A stretch of 64,000 bases of DNA. Origin: Paenibacillus agri (lineage in GTDB: Bacteria > Bacillota > Bacilli > Paenibacillales > Paenibacillaceae). The position numbers were made by a program, and so were the translations under genes. The notes under the pieces were generated by a model. The model saw nothing but the letters and a program-made list of their open reading frames with translations, was not told the DNA's origin and made no database searches. The stretch lies in NCBI RefSeq assembly GCF_013359945.1, contig NZ_JABWCS010000208.1:1-64000 (forward strand), written 5' to 3'. Every line of letters starts with the position of its first letter. Position 1 is the stretch's first letter. Shown piece after piece: positions 61,987 through 64,000 of the stretch.

Positions 61987-62070
61987 GATAGAATACACCT
62001 CGCTTTGGCGTGAGAACTGTAAATCCTTCTTATGTTCCCCAAAAAGCCAAAGCCTATGCATTCCTGCCGT

Positions 62071-63042
62071 TTACTCGGTTGAAGTGGTTTCCGAATTCGT
62101 TGCACCGCTATCCGTTGTACCGCTGTTCGCAGAACCATTACTGCCGGATGCTTCATCCAGCTCAAGCAAAATGCGGGACGAAGACTTACCGTCTGTCACC
62201 TGTTGACCATTAACCGTAATGATTGTTGCTGGCGAATAGCCCGATTTGATGTACATTCCTGTGCTATCAAGTGTAAATGTCAAATTATCTCCCGCAGCAG
62301 TATTACCGAAGGAAAGCTTCTCACCCTTGGAGTTAGAGCCTTTGTAGACTTCCAGCCAGCTGACTCCGTTAGCTGCAATCTTCACCTGCACCGCACTTCC
62401 TGGAGGGGCAGACACCTTAAAGACTGTGCTCTTGCCTGATTTGCGATCCTCAGTGACCGTAACGGCCTGTGGAGGCGGCGTTGGCGAAGGGGTAGGCTGC
62501 AATGTAGGCTCCGGCGTAGGTTCCACGCTGGTAGTGCCCTCGGTGGCCGCAGGCTTGGCTGTATTGCCCGCTGCTGGCGGCGGAGTCTGAGCTGTCGCCG
62601 GGTCCTGCTGAGCATCCGTTACCTTAGTCGGGTCCACCTGATTGCTTTCGCCTTTATTCAGATTAGATGCGTACATATAGATGACAACAATAATCAGGAC
62701 TGGAAAAGTCCACATTAATAGCGTTGGCAACCACTTGGCGTTGCGTTCCGTCTCAGGTCTGCGGCTGCGCTTTTGAATGACCGTTTCCATTGGGGTGGCT
62801 TCCACTGGAGGTGCTGGTACATTGCCATGCTCCTCTAACAGCTCGTCAGGGTTAACCCCCACTGCTTCCGCATAGGTTTTGATGAACGCCCGGACATAAA
62901 AACTTCCAGGGAGCACCTTATAATCCCCCGCCTCGATGGCTTCCAAATATTTTTTTCTGATCTTCGTAACTTCCTGGACATCGTCAAGACTCATACCTTT
63001 TTGCAGGCGCGCCTCCTTCAATTGCCGGCCCAGTTCCGACAT
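62071..63042 (-). CDS. rodZ: RodZ-like HTH / membrane protein (YmfM)
   Basis: A 323-residue bitopic protein. An N-terminal cytoplasmic HTH of the RodZ type lies at about residues 2-70 (LGRQLKEARLQKGMSLDDVQ, KVLPGSFYVRAFIKTYA). One transmembrane helix is at about 105-125. A Pro/Thr-rich linker with TPEPTLQPTPSPTPPP follows, then an extracytoplasmic DUF4115 domain. RodZ ties the MreB cytoskeleton to the envelope. The start MSELGRQ has GGAGGTG 5 bases upstream. It sits 27 bases behind ymfK. Confidence 0.95.
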   Translation of the reverse strand: MSELGRQLKEARLQKGMSLDDVQEVTKIRKKYLEAIEAGDYKVLPGSFYVRAFIKTYAEAVGVNPDELLEEHGNVPAPPVEATPMETVIQKRSRRPETERNAKWLPTLLMWTFPVLIIVVIYMYASNLNKGESNQVDPTKVTDAQQDPATAQTPPPAAGNTAKPAATEGTTSVEPTPEPTLQPTPSPTPPPQAVTVTEDRKSGKSTVFKVSAPPGSAVQVKIAANGVSWLEVYKGSNSKGEKLSFGNTAAGDNLTFTLDSTGMYIKSGYSPATIITVNGQQVTDGKSSSRILLELDEASGSNGSANSGTTDSGATNSETTSTE

Positions 63043-63068
63043 ACCATCACCTCCTTGTTCTCTCATGT

Positions 63069-63836
63069 TTATAGGTCCTCATTGTAGCTTCCGGTGAATG
63101 TCTCGTACAAAATCTCCTCAGCAGGAGAATTTCGCAGTTCAATAATGATATCAAAATCATCAAAGCTGTACTCCGATTCACGCACAAAAATATCTGGATG
63201 CTCAATAACCTTCGTACTCGGCATGCTCATCACGTTCTGCAGCAGATTGTAATGCTTCTCATTGGAACGGATCGTACTGACGATACCGTCAATAATAAAC
63301 ACATTATGAGGGTTCATCTCATCCTCTGCAAGTTGGCTGCGCACGGTCTGCCGTAATAGTGTCGAGGACACAAAGGTCCATCTCTTCATTGCACAGACAC
63401 TCCCAGCAATAATGGACTCCGTCTTGCCTACACGAGGCATCCCACGCAGTCCTATTACCTGATTGCCTTCACGCTTAAACAGCTCTCCGAGAAAATCCAC
63501 CAGAAGCCCCAGTTCATCCCTCGTGAACCTGAACGTCTTGCGGTCATCCGAATCCCGATCTATATATCGTCCATGCCGAACAGCCAGCTTGTCCACGAGC
63601 CGTGGAGGACGCAAAGCCGTAACGGTAATATTATCAACCTTTTTGAGCATCTCGCCCATCAGCATTATCTTCTCTTCATCGTTCGTCTCGAGCAGCATCC
63701 CCCGAGTCTTGCCTTCTACACCGTTAATCGTAATAATGTTGACTTCCAGCATCCCGAGCATAGAAGCGATATCACCGAGCAGACCAGGTCTGTTCTTATG
63801 TATCTTATATTCCATATACCACTGTTTATGTTCCAC
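63069..63836 (-). CDS. ymfK: DUF3388 (YmfK-family) protein
   Basis: A 255-residue cytosolic protein. The N-terminus looks like an ACT-type domain (EYKIHKNRPGLLGDIASMLG, then VNIITINGVEG). The central part has a P-loop-like GMPRVGKTES at residues 132-141, followed by a strand ending FIIDG. It matches YmfK, found next to the rodZ-pgsA block in Bacillota. The start is GTG behind GAGGTG with 5 bases between. Function is unknown. Confidence 0.93.
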   Translation of the reverse strand: MEHKQWYMEYKIHKNRPGLLGDIASMLGMLEVNIITINGVEGKTRGMLLETNDEEKIMLMGEMLKKVDNITVTALRPPRLVDKLAVRHGRYIDRDSDDRKTFRFTRDELGLLVDFLGELFKREGNQVIGLRGMPRVGKTESIIAGSVCAMKRWTFVSSTLLRQTVRSQLAEDEMNPHNVFIIDGIVSTIRSNEKHYNLLQNVMSMPSTKVIEHPDIFVRESEYSFDDFDIIIELRNSPAEEILYETFTGSYNEDL

Positions 63837-63980
63837 TTGTACACCTCATAGATTCCTTTTCCCTGCACCTGTCCAGACGTCAAAAAAACCTCTGAATCGA
63901 CAAGGCGCTGCATTACACGGGTCATGTTAATGATATATAAAAAAAAAATGAAAGGCAAGGTCAGTACTGTAATAATTACA

Positions 63981-64000
63981 GAAAAGCTCCCCGAGGGGAG
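63981..64000 (-). terminator. Terminator-like hairpin at the right window edge
   Basis: Minus strand CTCCCC-TC-GGGGAG followed by CTTTTC; probably ends a gene that lies beyond the window on the same strand. The stem is cut by the edge. Confidence 0.55.

Noticed and set aside
63716..63958. 80-codon minus-strand frame at the right edge
   Set aside because: It overlaps the ymfK start in another frame; ymfK has the better ribosome site and family match.
1..64000. CRISPR arrays, tRNA, rRNA, IS transposases and phage genes
   Set aside because: I looked for regularly spaced repeats, cloverleaf ends with CCA, conserved rRNA segments and transposase-like proteins and saw none; small or degenerate elements could still be missed without a search.

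Overview
This window reads as chromosome of a spore-forming Bacillota of moderate G+C, most likely Paenibacillus. The evidence is the ymfK-rodZ-pgsA-cinA-recA-recX-rny-ymdB-spoVS order at the right end, a SigH-like promoter at spoVS, a CIRCE element at htpG, and many carbohydrate ABC systems with YesM/YesN-type sensors. No rRNA, tRNA, CRISPR array, prophage or IS transposase was seen. The only mobile element is the 5' part of a group IIC intron at the left edge, sitting directly behind a rho-independent terminator.

Left part (0.5-9.7 kb): a small SAM methyltransferase; an RND efflux pump with the two-component system that probably controls it (the regulator and pump promoters share the same two-box site at the same distance from the -10); the oxidative pentose phosphate genes gnd and zwf; and a divergent HxlR regulator.

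10-18.4 kb: an alpha-1,6-mannan utilisation locus. It has two intracellular GH76 endo-mannanases, a three-component sugar ABC importer lacking its own ATPase, a GH125 exo-alpha-1,6-mannosidase and a GntR/LacI-type regulator. The lead promoter carries a palindrome in its -35/-10 spacer and a cre-like site just downstream.

18.5-32 kb: housekeeping and repair. There is a YbaK deacylase, a radical SAM protein, a YolD-like protein, the adaA-adaB alkylation response operon, a DUF2087 protein, and a Pnkp/Hen1-type RNA repair pair (RNA methyltransferase plus kinase-phosphatase-ligase) preceded by an unrecognised protein built from two related domains. Next come fumC and aspA, then two small or hypothetical genes.

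32-42 kb: a uronate/pectin or glycosaminoglycan oligosaccharide module. It consists of kduI, a DeoR regulator, kduD, an LplABC-type importer on the opposite strand, and a YesM/YesN-type two-component system.

42-53 kb: an asymmetric heterodimeric ABC exporter with a divergent LysR regulator; htpG under CIRCE control with a long structured leader; a LysR regulator divergent from a dapA-family gene; a DUF1801 protein; pduL; an AT-rich gap with a tiny aromatic ORF; and an M19 dipeptidase.

53-64 kb: the conserved sporulation, RNA decay and recombination block spoVS, ymdB (which appears to start with ATT), rny, recX, recA (LexA box), cinA and pgsA; then a YajQ-family protein, a small membrane protein, rodZ and ymfK.
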